Positions 1-7,638 of a stretch of DNA of 45,971 nucleotides are shown here, piece after piece. The first letter of the stretch is position 1. Each line of letters starts with the position of its first letter. Below the pieces are notes generated by a model. That model ran no database searches. It was given only the letters and a program-made list of their open reading frames with translations, and was not told the origin of the DNA. A program made the position numbers and the translations under genes. Origin of the DNA: an uncultured Eubacteriales bacterium (lineage in GTDB: Bacteria > Bacillota > Clostridia > Oscillospirales > Oscillospiraceae); NCBI GenBank assembly GCA_900545495.1, contig UQZJ01000017.1, forward strand, positions 1-45,971, in the 5' to 3' direction.

Positions 1-549
1 AAGAACACCATCATCGTCATGACCTCCAACGTGGGCGCCAAGAACATCACCGCCGACGCGGCGCGCCTTGGCTTCGACGGCAGTGAGAAGGGCGAGAAGG
101 AGTCCGAGGAGGTGCGCTTCGACCGTATCCGCGACGCCGTGATGGCCGACCTGAAGCGGACGTTCCGCCCTGAGTTCCTGAACCGTATCGACGAGATCAT
201 CGTATTCCGTCAGCTGACGGAGGACAACATCCGCCAGATCGCCCGCCGTATGCTGGACGTTACCGGCGCACGCATGGCCCAGCAGGGCATCACGCTGGCA
301 GCGGACGACGACGCCGTGGCCGAGCTGGCCCGGGACGGCTTCGATCCCCAGTATGGCGCACGTCCCCTGCGTCGTGCCATTCAGAGCATGGTGGAGGACG
401 CCGTGGCCGAGAAGATGCTGGAGGGTCAGCTGAAGTCCGGCGACACCGCCCACGTGCGGCTGCGGGACGGCAAGGTGGTCATCGAGAGCGAGGCGGCGCC
501 CGCCGCCGAAGCCCCCGCCGAGACGCCTAAGACCCCTGCGGAGAAATAA
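1..549 (+). CDS. clpC: ClpC-type Clp ATPase, C-terminal part (partial)
   Basis: This is the 3' end of a Hsp100 unfoldase gene whose start lies before the window. About 182 codons are present. The reading frame opens inside the second AAA+ module (NTIIVMTSNVGA), continues through RPEFLNRIDEIIVF with the arginine-finger region, and then the C-terminal small domain (FDPQYGARPLRRAIQ). The ARPLRRAIQ form and overall pattern fit ClpC better than ClpB. ClpC family proteins unfold substrates and feed them to ClpP in the cytoplasm. The last about 18 residues are an Ala/Pro/Glu-rich tail (AAPAAEAPAETP) not typical of the family core. An intrinsic terminator follows directly. The family call is firm; ClpC rather than ClpB or ClpE is likely but rests on the C-terminus only. 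Confidence 0.88.
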   Translation, partial: KNTIIVMTSNVGAKNITADAARLGFDGSEKGEKESEEVRFDRIRDAVMADLKRTFRPEFLNRIDEIIVFRQLTEDNIRQIARRMLDVTGARMAQQGITLAADDDAVAELARDGFDPQYGARPLRRAIQSMVEDAVAEKMLEGQLKSGDTAHVRLRDGKVVIESEAAPAAEAPAETPKTPAEK

Positions 550-552
550 AGC

Positions 553-586
553 AAAAAGGAAGCACCCAAAAGGGTGCTTCCTTTTT
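553..586 (+). terminator. Intrinsic terminator of clpC
   Basis: A perfect 15-bp stem (AAAAAGGAAGCACCC paired with its complement, loop AAAA) ends in five T residues, four bases after the clpC stop codon. Confidence 0.9.
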
Positions 587-641
587 GCGTAGGGTGCCGT
601 TCAAGCGGTCATATACGCCGCAGGCAGTCTGAAAACGGCAG

Positions 642-676
642 AAAAAATACGTCCGGCAAGGCCGGACGTATTTTTT
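642..676 (-). terminator. Intrinsic terminator of the methionine gamma-lyase gene
   Basis: A 16-bp perfect inverted repeat (AAAAAATACGTCCGGC and its complement, 3-base loop) lies 14 bases beyond the stop codon of the minus-strand gene. A run of six A residues becomes the U tract in that transcript. It can also work in the plus direction. Confidence 0.88.
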
Positions 677-690
677 GTTCTCTTTGCAGC

Positions 691-1884
691 TTACAGCCGG
701 GCCAGCGCCTGCTCCAGATCGGCGATGATGTCCTCGGCGTTCTCCAGACCCACCGACAGGCGGATCAGACCTGCGGGAATGCCGGAGGCCGCCAGCTCCT
801 CCTCGGTGTAGGTGGAGTGGGTCATGGACGCGGGGTGCTCGATCAGCGTCTCCGCGTCACCCAGAGACACGGCCACCGTGATCAGATGCAGGGCGTTGAC
901 CAGCTTGACGCCGGCGGCGCGGCCGCCCTTGACCTCGAAGGACAGCATACCGCCGAAGTCCCGCATCTGGCGGGCGGCGATGTCGTGTCCCTCGTGGTTG
1001 GCCAGACCGGGATAGTAGACCTTCTCCACGGCAGGGTGCTGATCCAGGAACTCCGCCACAAGGCGGGCATTGAGACAGTGCTTCTGCATCCGGATCTCCA
1101 GCGTCTTCAGGCCGCGGAGGATGAGGAAGGCGGAGAAGGGATCCATCACCGCGCCGGTCATGTCCTTCAGGCCAAACATCCGCACCTCGTTGCAGAACGC
1201 GGCGGAGCCCACCACGAAGCCCGCGATCACGTCGCCGTGGCCGTTGAGGTACTTGGTGGCGGAGTGTACCACCACGTCGGCGCCCAGCGCCAGCGGGTTC
1301 TGGAGATAGGGGGAGGCAAAGGTGTTGTCGCACACCACCTTGATGTCCTTATTGTAGCCGTGGGCCACAGCCGCCACGGCGGCGATATCGGTGATCTTCA
1401 GGTTGGGGTTGGCGGGCGTCTCCAGATAGACGGCGCAGGTATTGGGCTTCAGCGCCGCCCGCACCGCGTCCAGATCGGCAGTGTCCACAAAGGTGACCTC
1501 CACGCCGTAGCGGGTCATGCCGTGGTTCAGCAGGGCGAAGGTGCAGCCGTACAGGGTGCCGTCGGCCACGATGTGCTTGCCGGCGGCGGCGATGCTCCAC
1601 AGGCAGGAGGAAATAGCGCCCATGCCGGAGGCCGCGGCCACACAGGCCTCGCCGCCCTCCAGCGCCGCCACCTTGCTCTCCAGCACGGAGACGGTGGGAT
1701 TGCCCAAGCGGGTGTAGATGTAGCCGCCCTCCTCGCCGGCAAAGCGGCGGCCGCCCTGCTCACAGCTGTCAAATACGAAGGTGGACGTCTGGAAAATGGG
1801 TGTGGTCAGCGCGCCGTACTGGGAGTCCTTGACGTTGCCTGCGTGGATCGCTTTGGTACCGAAGCCGAAGTTCTGATCGTTCAT
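691..1884 (-). CDS. Methionine gamma-lyase-like PLP enzyme
   Basis: A 397-residue Cys/Met-metabolism PLP enzyme, the normal family length. The PLP lysine is K211 in SATKYLNGHGD. The active-site tyrosine and arginine of the neighbouring subunit are in YTRLGNP (Y57, R59). The loop GTLYGCTF carries Y112 and C114. That cysteine is the marker separating methionine gamma-lyases from cystathionine gamma-synthases and lyases, which have other residues there. The family reaction cleaves methionine to methanethiol, ammonia and 2-oxobutyrate through an enamine. The start is fixed by an AGGAGG at 1893-1898, 8 bases upstream. The gene is divergent from ridA, which fits the enamine chemistry. O-acetylhomoserine sulfhydrylase is the main alternative. 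Confidence 0.85.
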   Translation of the reverse strand: MNDQNFGFGTKAIHAGNVKDSQYGALTTPIFQTSTFVFDSCEQGGRRFAGEEGGYIYTRLGNPTVSVLESKVAALEGGEACVAAASGMGAISSCLWSIAAAGKHIVADGTLYGCTFALLNHGMTRYGVEVTFVDTADLDAVRAALKPNTCAVYLETPANPNLKITDIAAVAAVAHGYNKDIKVVCDNTFASPYLQNPLALGADVVVHSATKYLNGHGDVIAGFVVGSAAFCNEVRMFGLKDMTGAVMDPFSAFLILRGLKTLEIRMQKHCLNARLVAEFLDQHPAVEKVYYPGLANHEGHDIAARQMRDFGGMLSFEVKGGRAAGVKLVNALHLITVAVSLGDAETLIEHPASMTHSTYTEEELAASGIPAGLIRLSVGLENAEDIIADLEQALARL

Positions 1885-1929
1885 ATACGCATCCTCCTCA
1901 TCATAGCGGGCCGCCGCAGCGGCAGTTTC

Positions 1930-1955
1930 ATAGTACTTTTACACTCTAAAAGTAC
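1930..1955 (-). promoter_or_regulatory. Perfect inverted repeat in the methionine gamma-lyase promoter region
   Basis: GTACTTTTA at 1933-1941 and TAAAAGTAC at 1947-1955 form a perfect 9-bp dyad with a 5-base centre. A possible minus-strand -10 element, TACTAT (1930-1935), abuts it, so a bound protein would cover the promoter. No clear -35 is visible. It is read as a candidate operator; the binding protein is unknown. Confidence 0.5.
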
Positions 1956-2000
1956 CACAAACACCGCAGGGACTGGTATTTCTAAAATTCCATGGCCTGA

Positions 2001-2017
2001 TATCTATATTTTAGATA
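2001..2017. promoter_or_regulatory. Candidate LysR-type regulator box
   Basis: TATCTATATTTTAGATA is a palindrome of the form ATC-N9-GAT, the classic NodD/LysR-type box that also contains T-N11-A. It lies in the 417-base gap between the divergent methionine gamma-lyase and ridA genes, close to a LysR-type regulator gene at 2735-3661. Apart from the two dyads and the ridA promoter, I see no gene in 1885-2301, which is clearly AT-richer than its surroundings. Confidence 0.55.
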
Positions 2018-2205
2018 ACCGAGACGGTGCATAAAGTACCATCTCCCCTGTAAAGAATATATAAATCGAGAGAATTCGCCATTCCATTTGCGAAATAAGG
2101 CAAAGTATCCAAGCATATTTCGCCAGTGCGCCGCATAGACTGTTGAAATCGCATTATAACCATTTCCAATAGTAGAAAAATAGGCGCAGAAGCGAGGACA
2201 GATGG

Positions 2206-2234
2206 TTGCCATTTTCGGCAGAATGTGGTATAAG
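2206..2234 (+). promoter_or_regulatory. Promoter of ridA
   Basis: TTGCCA (2206-2211), a 17-base spacer and TATAAG (2229-2234) form a good vegetative promoter about 68 bases before the ridA start. Confidence 0.7.
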
Positions 2235-2301
2235 TGTATGCAGAACGCACCCCCGGCTCTGTCCGGACGGCATTAATTATCATGTTCAGGAGGGTCACAC
2301 C

Positions 2302-2682
2302 ATGAAAAAGATCATTGCTACCACCAACGCCCCCGCCGCCATCGGCCCCTATTCTCAGGCTATCGACTGCGGCAGCTTCCTTGTCACCTCCGGCCAGGTG
2401 CCTTTTGACCCCGCCACCGGCGAGTTCGTCCCCGGCGGCATCACCGAACAGACCCGTCAGGTGCTGACCAACGTGAAGGCCATTCTGGAGGCCGCCGGTC
2501 TCACCATGGACAACGTGGTCAAGACCACCGTGTTCCTGCAGAACATGAGCGACTTCGCCGCCATGAACGCGGTATACGCCGAGTTCTTCACCGAGGGTCA
2601 GTATCCCGCCCGCTCCGCCGTGGAGGTGGGCGCTCTGCCCCGCGGCGCGCTGGTGGAGATCGAGACCATCTGCGTCAAGTAA
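2302..2682 (+). CDS. ridA: RidA family 2-iminobutanoate/2-iminopropanoate deaminase
   Basis: A 126-residue YjgF/YER057c/UK114 protein, the full family length. It shows the family landmarks AIGPYSQA near the N-terminus, TSGQVPFDP, and the C-terminal PARSAVEVGALPRGALVEIE, in which the arginine that binds the substrate carboxylate is present. RidA trimers hydrolyse reactive enamines and imines released by PLP enzymes to keto acids and ammonia. The start is set by AGGAGG at 2288-2293; a longer frame upstream has no ribosome site. It is divergent from methionine gamma-lyase, whose product enamine (2-aminocrotonate) is a RidA substrate. A shared role is inferred from this position. Confidence 0.93.
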   Translation: MKKIIATTNAPAAIGPYSQAIDCGSFLVTSGQVPFDPATGEFVPGGITEQTRQVLTNVKAILEAAGLTMDNVVKTTVFLQNMSDFAAMNAVYAEFFTEGQYPARSAVEVGALPRGALVEIETICVK

Positions 2683-2701
2683 CTGCACATCCGCACAAAA
2701 G

Positions 2702-2730
2702 CAGGCCGCATCCCAGTGGGATGCGGCCTG
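2702..2730 (-). terminator. Terminator between ridA and the LysR gene
   Basis: A perfect 13-bp stem (CAGGCCGCATCCC and complement, loop AGT) lies between the convergent stops. The flanking bases become TTTT on the minus strand, so it mainly ends the LysR transcript and may also act on ridA. Confidence 0.75.
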
Positions 2731-2734
2731 TTCG

Positions 2735-3661
2735 TTACAGTTCCTCGCCGATCTCGGCGAGGCTGCGGGTCAGAATGGTCACAAACTTTTCTCCCGTCTC
2801 CGTCAGCGGCACGGAACGCGGCTTGATGTAGCCAAGGCGCATCTCGCGGACAGAGCCGGTCAGCGGAATGGTCAGCAGCCGGTCATCGCCGTACCCCTCC
2901 GGCATAACGCCGCTGCCGGTGGAGACGCAGTTGGTGTGGGCGATCACGTTGTACGCCGTGGCCCGGTCGCTGACACAGACTACCTGATCGAACTGGGCGC
3001 CGGTACCCACCACCGCCTCCTCCGCGTACTGGTAATTGCTGTCGGACTGGGTGAACACCACATAGGGGTAGGCGTACAGCTGCTCCAGCCGCACCGACGG
3101 CTCCGACGCCAGCGGATGACCCCGGCGCATGAACACGCGGGGGCGCAGCTTCGCCAGCTGGAAGAATTCCAGATCCTTCTCCCGCAGGATGCGCCCGATG
3201 AAATGCTCCGTCATGTCAGAGACGAAGATGACGCCCAGCGCGCTCTGGCGGCGGAACACCTCGTCGATGACGGCGGCCATCTCCATCTCCTTGAAGCTCA
3301 CCTGAATACGCGGCTCCTCCAGCAGGTGGAGGTACTCCACAAACGCCTTGGCGCAGAAGGGATAGCGCTGGGACGCCACGGAGAGCGCCACCCGGTTCTC
3401 CGCCTTGCGCTCGCTGTAATAGCGGGTGATGCGGCCGCTGCGCTCTACGATGGGCGCGATCTGCATCACCAGCTCCCGTCCATCCTCCGTCAGCACCACG
3501 CCCCGGTTGCTGCGGCGGAAAATGGTGATGCCCAGTTCCTTCTCCACCTCTAAAATGGCGGTGGACAGCGCCGACTGGGATATGAACAGATCCTGCGCCG
3601 CTCGGTTCATGGAGCCGCAGCGCTCCACCTCCAGAATGTAGCGCATCTGCAAAAGCGTCAT
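2735..3661 (-). CDS. LysR-type transcriptional regulator
   Basis: A 308-residue LysR-family protein. The N-terminal winged helix-turn-helix is clear at about residues 3-60 (AAQDLFISQSALSTAI, then RRSNRGVVLTEDG). A linker helix and a periplasmic-binding-protein-like effector domain follow. The start ATG is chosen because GGAGG sits 7 bases upstream; the frame continues further but without a ribosome site. It follows ridA convergently. A LysR-type box (2001-2017) lies between methionine gamma-lyase and ridA, so it may control both, sensing a sulfur or keto-acid metabolite. That target and effector are inferences. LysR proteins more often flank their target divergently, which is not the arrangement here. 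Confidence 0.92.
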   Translation of the reverse strand: MTLLQMRYILEVERCGSMNRAAQDLFISQSALSTAILEVEKELGITIFRRSNRGVVLTEDGRELVMQIAPIVERSGRITRYYSERKAENRVALSVASQRYPFCAKAFVEYLHLLEEPRIQVSFKEMEMAAVIDEVFRRQSALGVIFVSDMTEHFIGRILREKDLEFFQLAKLRPRVFMRRGHPLASEPSVRLEQLYAYPYVVFTQSDSNYQYAEEAVVGTGAQFDQVVCVSDRATAYNVIAHTNCVSTGSGVMPEGYGDDRLLTIPLTGSVREMRLGYIKPRSVPLTETGEKFVTILTRSLAEIGEEL

Positions 3662-3728
3662 CTCCACCCCTCCTTTTCCCCAGCATACAGGAAGCAGCGG
3701 CATTTTGCAAGAAAAAGGCGGTATTCGA

Positions 3729-3757
3729 TTGACACGACACGCTATTTCGATTATAAT
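3729..3757 (+). promoter_or_regulatory. Consensus promoter of the lipoprotein gene
   Basis: TTGACA (3729-3734), exactly 17 bases, TATAAT (3752-3757). Both hexamers are perfect consensus. It drives the gene starting at 3810 and lies in the gap divergent from the LysR gene. Confidence 0.88.
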
Positions 3758-3809
3758 TTCTCTGGTGGTCGAGCCGCCAAGTATCATCTGACAAGAAAGG
3801 AAAATCATC

Positions 3810-4451
3810 ATGAAAAAATTGACCGCACTCCTACTGGCACTGACACTGGCACTGGGTCTTACCGCCTGCGGCAGCAACGAAAGTACGCGGCTCGTGGGCA
3901 CATGGCAGTGTGTGATGGATATCACAAAGCAGATCGACACAGAGATCAGCGATGCACTGGACACCGAGTATGCCTCCGAGGTACCCATGCAGATGTTCCT
4001 CACCGCCGTGTTCAACGAGGACGGTACCTTCACCTTAGGTGTAGACGTCACCGCCACCGTCGCCTCCTTCACCGCGTATATACAGGCGATGAAACCCGCC
4101 ATTGTGGAGCTGAGCTATCAGGAGGCAGAAAAGCAAGGCATGACCCGCAAGGAGTATGACGAGGCGCTGGCTCAGATCGGTCTCACTGCGGACGGTCTGG
4201 TAGACAGCATCCTGTCCGCCTTTGACATCAGCACCCTGCTGGGCGACCTCGACAGCGATATCATCGCCGGCAGCTACAAGACTGAAAAGGACCGGCTGTA
4301 CCTGAGCGAGAACGACAGCGGCTTTACGGCCGAGGAATCCGTGGGATACACCCTCAGCGGCAGCACCATGACGTGGAACGACGACAACGCCCTGCTGGCG
4401 GATCTGGAGGATATGGGTATCTCCTCCTCGCTGAAGTGGGTGAAGAAGTAA
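3810..4451 (+). CDS. Hypothetical lipoprotein, lipocalin-like pattern
   Basis: A 213-residue secreted lipoprotein. The signal peptide has a KK start, a Leu/Ala core and a lipobox LTAC, with C20 as the lipidated residue. The mature part starts soon with VGTWQC and ends with short strands such as YTLSGSTMTW, a pattern seen in small beta-barrel lipocalin-like lipoproteins of Clostridia. Between them lies a mostly helical, acidic insert (about residues 90-160). The ribosome site GAAAGG is 9 bases upstream. It has its own consensus promoter and a terminator, so it is monocistronic. I do not recognise a specific function. Confidence 0.8.
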   Translation: MKKLTALLLALTLALGLTACGSNESTRLVGTWQCVMDITKQIDTEISDALDTEYASEVPMQMFLTAVFNEDGTFTLGVDVTATVASFTAYIQAMKPAIVELSYQEAEKQGMTRKEYDEALAQIGLTADGLVDSILSAFDISTLLGDLDSDIIAGSYKTEKDRLYLSENDSGFTAEESVGYTLSGSTMTWNDDNALLADLEDMGISSSLKWVKK

Positions 4452-4459
4452 ATACGCGC

Positions 4460-4494
4460 AAAAAAGGACAGCCCTGCCGGGCTGTCCTTTTTTT
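4460..4494. terminator. Bidirectional terminator
   Basis: GGACAGCCC with its complement (loop TGCC) is flanked by six A and seven T residues, between two convergent genes, and so can end both transcripts. Confidence 0.9.
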
Positions 4495-4508
4495 GCACAC
4501 AGAATGGC

Positions 4509-4931
4509 TTAGTCGCCCATGGGTGCGCCGCAGTGGGGGCAGAACTTATCCTCGCTGACCGCGCCGCAAACGGGGCAGACCTTGACGCCGATCGTCTCCT
4601 CCTCCACAACGGGTTCCGCCTTGTAGGCGGCCTTCTCCGCCTCCATCTCGGCGATGTGCGCCTTGGACGCGTTGACGGCGGCCACCACATCCTTCACGGC
4701 ATCGGGGATCTCGCCGGTGTACTCGGAGATAAACCACTCGCCGATGGCGCGGTAATTCTTCTCCAGCTCACGCTGCTCGCTGAGGATGGCCATATTCAGT
4801 TTGGCGGTATTCGTGGCGGTCTTTGCCTTATCCGCGGCGACCTCCGCCAGATCCTTCGCCTTATCCACGGCAATGTCGGCGTAGCCCTGTGCCTTCTTGC
4901 TCAAGCTGTTCAGGTTGTCCAGAATGCTCAT
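4509..4931 (-). CDS. Zinc-ribbon protein with alanine-rich helical N-terminus
   Basis: A 140-residue protein. The N-terminal about 100 residues are rich in Ala, Lys and Asp (AVDKAKDLAEVAADKAKTAT) and look like an extended amphipathic or coiled helix. The last 25 residues hold a single zinc ribbon, CPVCG and CPHCG (C119, C122, C131, C134). Start chosen by the AAAGGAG site upstream. A strong promoter lies at 4972-5000 with direct repeats over the transcription start. Proteins of this build are common in gut Clostridia and no function is established to my knowledge. There is no signal peptide, so it is probably cytoplasmic. Confidence 0.82.
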   Translation of the reverse strand: MSILDNLNSLSKKAQGYADIAVDKAKDLAEVAADKAKTATNTAKLNMAILSEQRELEKNYRAIGEWFISEYTGEIPDAVKDVVAAVNASKAHIAEMEAEKAAYKAEPVVEEETIGVKVCPVCGAVSEDKFCPHCGAPMGD

Positions 4932-4949
4932 GATGGTTCTCCTTTCAAA

Positions 4950-4968
4950 TATTGGTGTTCTATTGGTG
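4950..4968. repeat. Direct repeat at the start of the zinc-ribbon transcript
   Basis: TATTGGTG occurs at 4950-4957 and again at 4961-4968, an 11-bp period (one helical turn). The copies lie just downstream of the -10 element, over the expected transcription start, as an operator would. Confidence 0.45.
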
Positions 4969-4971
4969 CTT

Positions 4972-5000
4972 AGTATACCGCGTTTTTTCCGCCGATGCAA
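4972..5000 (-). promoter_or_regulatory. Promoter of the zinc-ribbon gene
   Basis: On the minus strand: TTGCAT (4995-5000), 17-base spacer, TATACT (4972-4977). Confidence 0.8.
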
Positions 5001-5039
5001 GCGGACATTGCCGAAATTTACACACTGTTCATGGGGTGC

Positions 5040-6533
5040 TCAGTGCTCGATCCAGTCCGCCGCCCGGGACACCGCCCGCTTCCAAAGCCGGTAGCTCCGG
5101 TCGCAGTCCGCCTGCGTCCCCTCCGGCAGGAACACCCGCTGGCTGCGGCGCAGGGTCTTCAGCTCCTCCAGATCCCGCCAGACGCCGCAGCTCAGACCCG
5201 CCAGCGCCGCCGCGCCGAAGGCGGTGGTCTCCACCATCTCCGGACGATCCACCGGGATACGCAGCAGATCCGCCTGCATTTGCAGCAGGATATCGGACAC
5301 ACTGGCGCCGCCGTCCACCCGCAGCATGGTGATGTCGCACCCGGCGTCCTGCCGCATGGCCATCATCAGGTCGGTGACCTGATAGGCAATGCACTCCAGC
5401 ACGGCACGGGCCAGATGCCCCCGGCCGGTGCCTCTGGTGATGCCCAGCACCGCACCCCGGGCGTACATATCCCAATAGGGTGCGCCAAGCCCCGTAAAGG
5501 CCGGCACCACCACCACGCCGCCGCTGTCCGGCACCGTAGCCGCCAGCGTGTTGATCTCCGGCGCGGAGCTGATGATGTGCAGCTCGTCCCGCAGCCACTG
5601 GATGGTGCTGCCGCCGTTGAAGACGCTGCCCTCCAGCGCATAGGTGGTCTTGTCCCCCACCTGCCACGCCACGGAGGTCACCAGTCCGGCGCGGCTGCGT
5701 ACCGGCGTATCGCCCACGTTCATCAGCGTGAAGCAGCCGGTGCCGTATGTATTCTTGGCCTCGCCGGGGGTAAAGCAGGTCTGCCCGAACAGGGCGGCCT
5801 GCTGGTCGCCGGCAGCGCCGCATACCGGCACACCCGCCAGCTTTTCCAGCCCCTCGATGCCGGGCCTTACCACCCCGTAGACCATGCTGTTGGGTACGGG
5901 GCGGGGCAGCATAGCAAGAGGCACACCCAGAATGCCGCACAGTTCCTCATCCCAGCACAGGCGGTGGATGTCGAACAGCATGGTGCGGCTGGCGTTGGAG
6001 TAGTCCGTGACGTGCTGGCCGGTGAGCTGCCAGATGAGCCATGTCTCCACAGTGCCGAACAGTATTTCGCCCTTCTCCGCCCGCTGCCGGACACCGGGTA
6101 CGTTGTCCAGCACCCAGCGGATCTTGCTGCCGGAGAAATAGGCGTCGATGAGCAGGCCCGTGGTGGACTGGATGCGCTCGTCCAGTCCCTGCCGCTTCAG
6201 CTCCTCGCACAGCTCCGCCGTGCGGCGGCACTGCCAGACGATGGCGTTATAGACGGGCTTGCCCGTGGCCTTGTCCCAGAGAATGGTGGTCTCCCGCTGG
6301 TTGGTCACGCCGATACCGGCAACAGCCCCTGCCGGGAGCCCTGCCACGGCCTCCGCCGCGGCACGGCGCTCCGTCTCCCATATCTCCATCGGGTCATGCT
6401 CCACCCAGCCGTCCCGCGGATAGTGCTGGGTAAAGGCGTGCTGCGACATAGCCGCGATGCGCCCCTCCCGGTCAAAGACGATGGCGCGGGAGCTGGTGGT
6501 GCCCTGATCCAGTGCAAGGATGTGATCGGACAT
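5040..6533 (-). CDS. glpK: Glycerol kinase
   Basis: A 497-residue FGGY kinase of normal GlpK length. It phosphorylates glycerol to sn-glycerol 3-phosphate with ATP in the cytoplasm. Landmarks are the phosphate loop DQGTTSSRAIVFD (from residue 9), NQRET (78-82), AYFSGSKIRW (131-140), the catalytic aspartate D243 in AGDQQAALFGQ, and LGAPYWDMYARG. Start chosen from the GAGGAG just upstream; the frame extends further without a site. There is no glpF or glpD beside it. The divergent neighbour is a monoacylglycerol-lipase-like hydrolase, which could supply glycerol. GpsA at 39996 makes the same product from the glycolytic side. I see no terminator after it. Confidence 0.96.
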   Translation of the reverse strand: MSDHILALDQGTTSSRAIVFDREGRIAAMSQHAFTQHYPRDGWVEHDPMEIWETERRAAAEAVAGLPAGAVAGIGVTNQRETTILWDKATGKPVYNAIVWQCRRTAELCEELKRQGLDERIQSTTGLLIDAYFSGSKIRWVLDNVPGVRQRAEKGEILFGTVETWLIWQLTGQHVTDYSNASRTMLFDIHRLCWDEELCGILGVPLAMLPRPVPNSMVYGVVRPGIEGLEKLAGVPVCGAAGDQQAALFGQTCFTPGEAKNTYGTGCFTLMNVGDTPVRSRAGLVTSVAWQVGDKTTYALEGSVFNGGSTIQWLRDELHIISSAPEINTLAATVPDSGGVVVVPAFTGLGAPYWDMYARGAVLGITRGTGRGHLARAVLECIAYQVTDLMMAMRQDAGCDITMLRVDGGASVSDILLQMQADLLRIPVDRPEMVETTAFGAAALAGLSCGVWRDLEELKTLRRSQRVFLPEGTQADCDRSYRLWKRAVSRAADWIEH

Positions 6534-6702
6534 AGCTTCTCCTCTTTTCTTTTTCGTTTTTGTGTGGTACACTGTCTGTGAGATGATACCGTCCTCCGCC
6601 TCCTCCCGCCGTCCGGTCAGGCCGGGCGGGGAAAAACGGCGGCAGAAACGGTCGCTGATAGCCGTCTTGCGGCTATTATACCACGAAAGGAGCGGGATTT
6701 CC

Positions 6703-7638
6703 ATGACGAATATGACCGAATTCACCTTCCTGTCCACCGACGGGAAAACGCAGCTCCACGGTATGCGTTGGGAGCCGGAGGGCGGCAGCGTCCGCGCCGT
6801 CCTTCAGATCTGCCACGGTGTGGCGGAGCATATCGCACGCTATGACGCCTTCGCCCGCTATCTCAACGGTCTGGGCATCGCGGTGGTGGGCCACGACCAT
6901 CTGGGTCACGGCCTGTCCCTGCCGGAGGGCGGCACCCCCGTCTATTTCGGCGAGGGCAACACATGGAACACGGTGGTGGACGACATCTATGTCCTGCACC
7001 AGCGCATCCGCCTGTGGTATCCCGATGTGCCGCTGTGCATCATGGGCCACAGCATGGGGTCGTTCCTGACCCGCACCTACCTCATCCGCTACCCCGGCAC
7101 CGTGAAGGCCGCCGTCATCATGGGTACCGGCTGGCAGCCCAAGGCGGTCATCGCCGGCGGCATGGCGGTGGCCAAGGCCGTGGGCGCCGTGGTGGGCGAG
7201 AACGGCACCAGCGATCTGGTGACGAATCTGGCCTTCGGCGCTTACAACAAGCTGTTCGCCCCCAACCGCACCAGCTGCGACTGGCTGTCCGCCGACGAGG
7301 ACAACGTGGACGCCTACATGGCCGATCCCCTGTGCGGCGCCGACGCCACGGTGGGTCTGTTCCGGCAGATGCTGTCGGGCATCCGCTTCAACCAGAAGCT
7401 CAGCAACCTGCGGCAGATGGACCCCCGTATCCCGGTGCTGTTCGTCGCCGGCGAAAAGGATCCGGTGGGCGACTGCGGCAACGGCGTGCGCCGGACGTAT
7501 CAGGAGTTCCGCCGCGCCGGTGTGCAGGACTGCACCCTGAAGCTGTACCCCGGCCTGCGCCATGAGATCCTCAATGAAAAGGCGCAGCAGCAGCAGATCT
7601 TTGAGGACATCGGCCAGTGGCTCACCTCTAAGCTCTAA
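6703..7638 (+). CDS. Alpha/beta hydrolase, monoacylglycerol lipase/lysophospholipase-like
   Basis: A 311-residue serine hydrolase of the Hydrolase_4 type. The nucleophile elbow is GHSMGS with S117. The likely acid is D253 (AGEKDPVGD) and the base H287 (PGLRHEIL). The oxyanion loop is ICHGVAEH (36-43), and GHDHLGHG (63-70) is typical of bacterial monoacylglycerol lipases. No signal peptide, so it should act in the cytoplasm on acylglycerols or lysophospholipids. The start is set by AAGGAG 10 bases upstream. It is divergent from glpK across 169 bases, a plausible link because lipase action releases glycerol. Its stop overlaps the stop of the next, convergent gene by 4 bases. The exact substrate is unknown. 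Confidence 0.85.
   Translation: MTNMTEFTFLSTDGKTQLHGMRWEPEGGSVRAVLQICHGVAEHIARYDAFARYLNGLGIAVVGHDHLGHGLSLPEGGTPVYFGEGNTWNTVVDDIYVLHQRIRLWYPDVPLCIMGHSMGSFLTRTYLIRYPGTVKAAVIMGTGWQPKAVIAGGMAVAKAVGAVVGENGTSDLVTNLAFGAYNKLFAPNRTSCDWLSADEDNVDAYMADPLCGADATVGLFRQMLSGIRFNQKLSNLRQMDPRIPVLFVAGEKDPVGDCGNGVRRTYQEFRRAGVQDCTLKLYPGLRHEILNEKAQQQQIFEDIGQWLTSKL

Noticed and set aside
574..2034. A long open frame on the plus strand opposite the methionine gamma-lyase gene
   Set aside because: It has the His/Gly/Val-rich look of antisense to a GC-rich gene, no ribosome site, and overlaps a clear enzyme.
1982..2212. A 76-codon minus-strand frame in the AT-rich gap
   Set aside because: There is no ribosome site and it runs through the ridA promoter and the LysR box.
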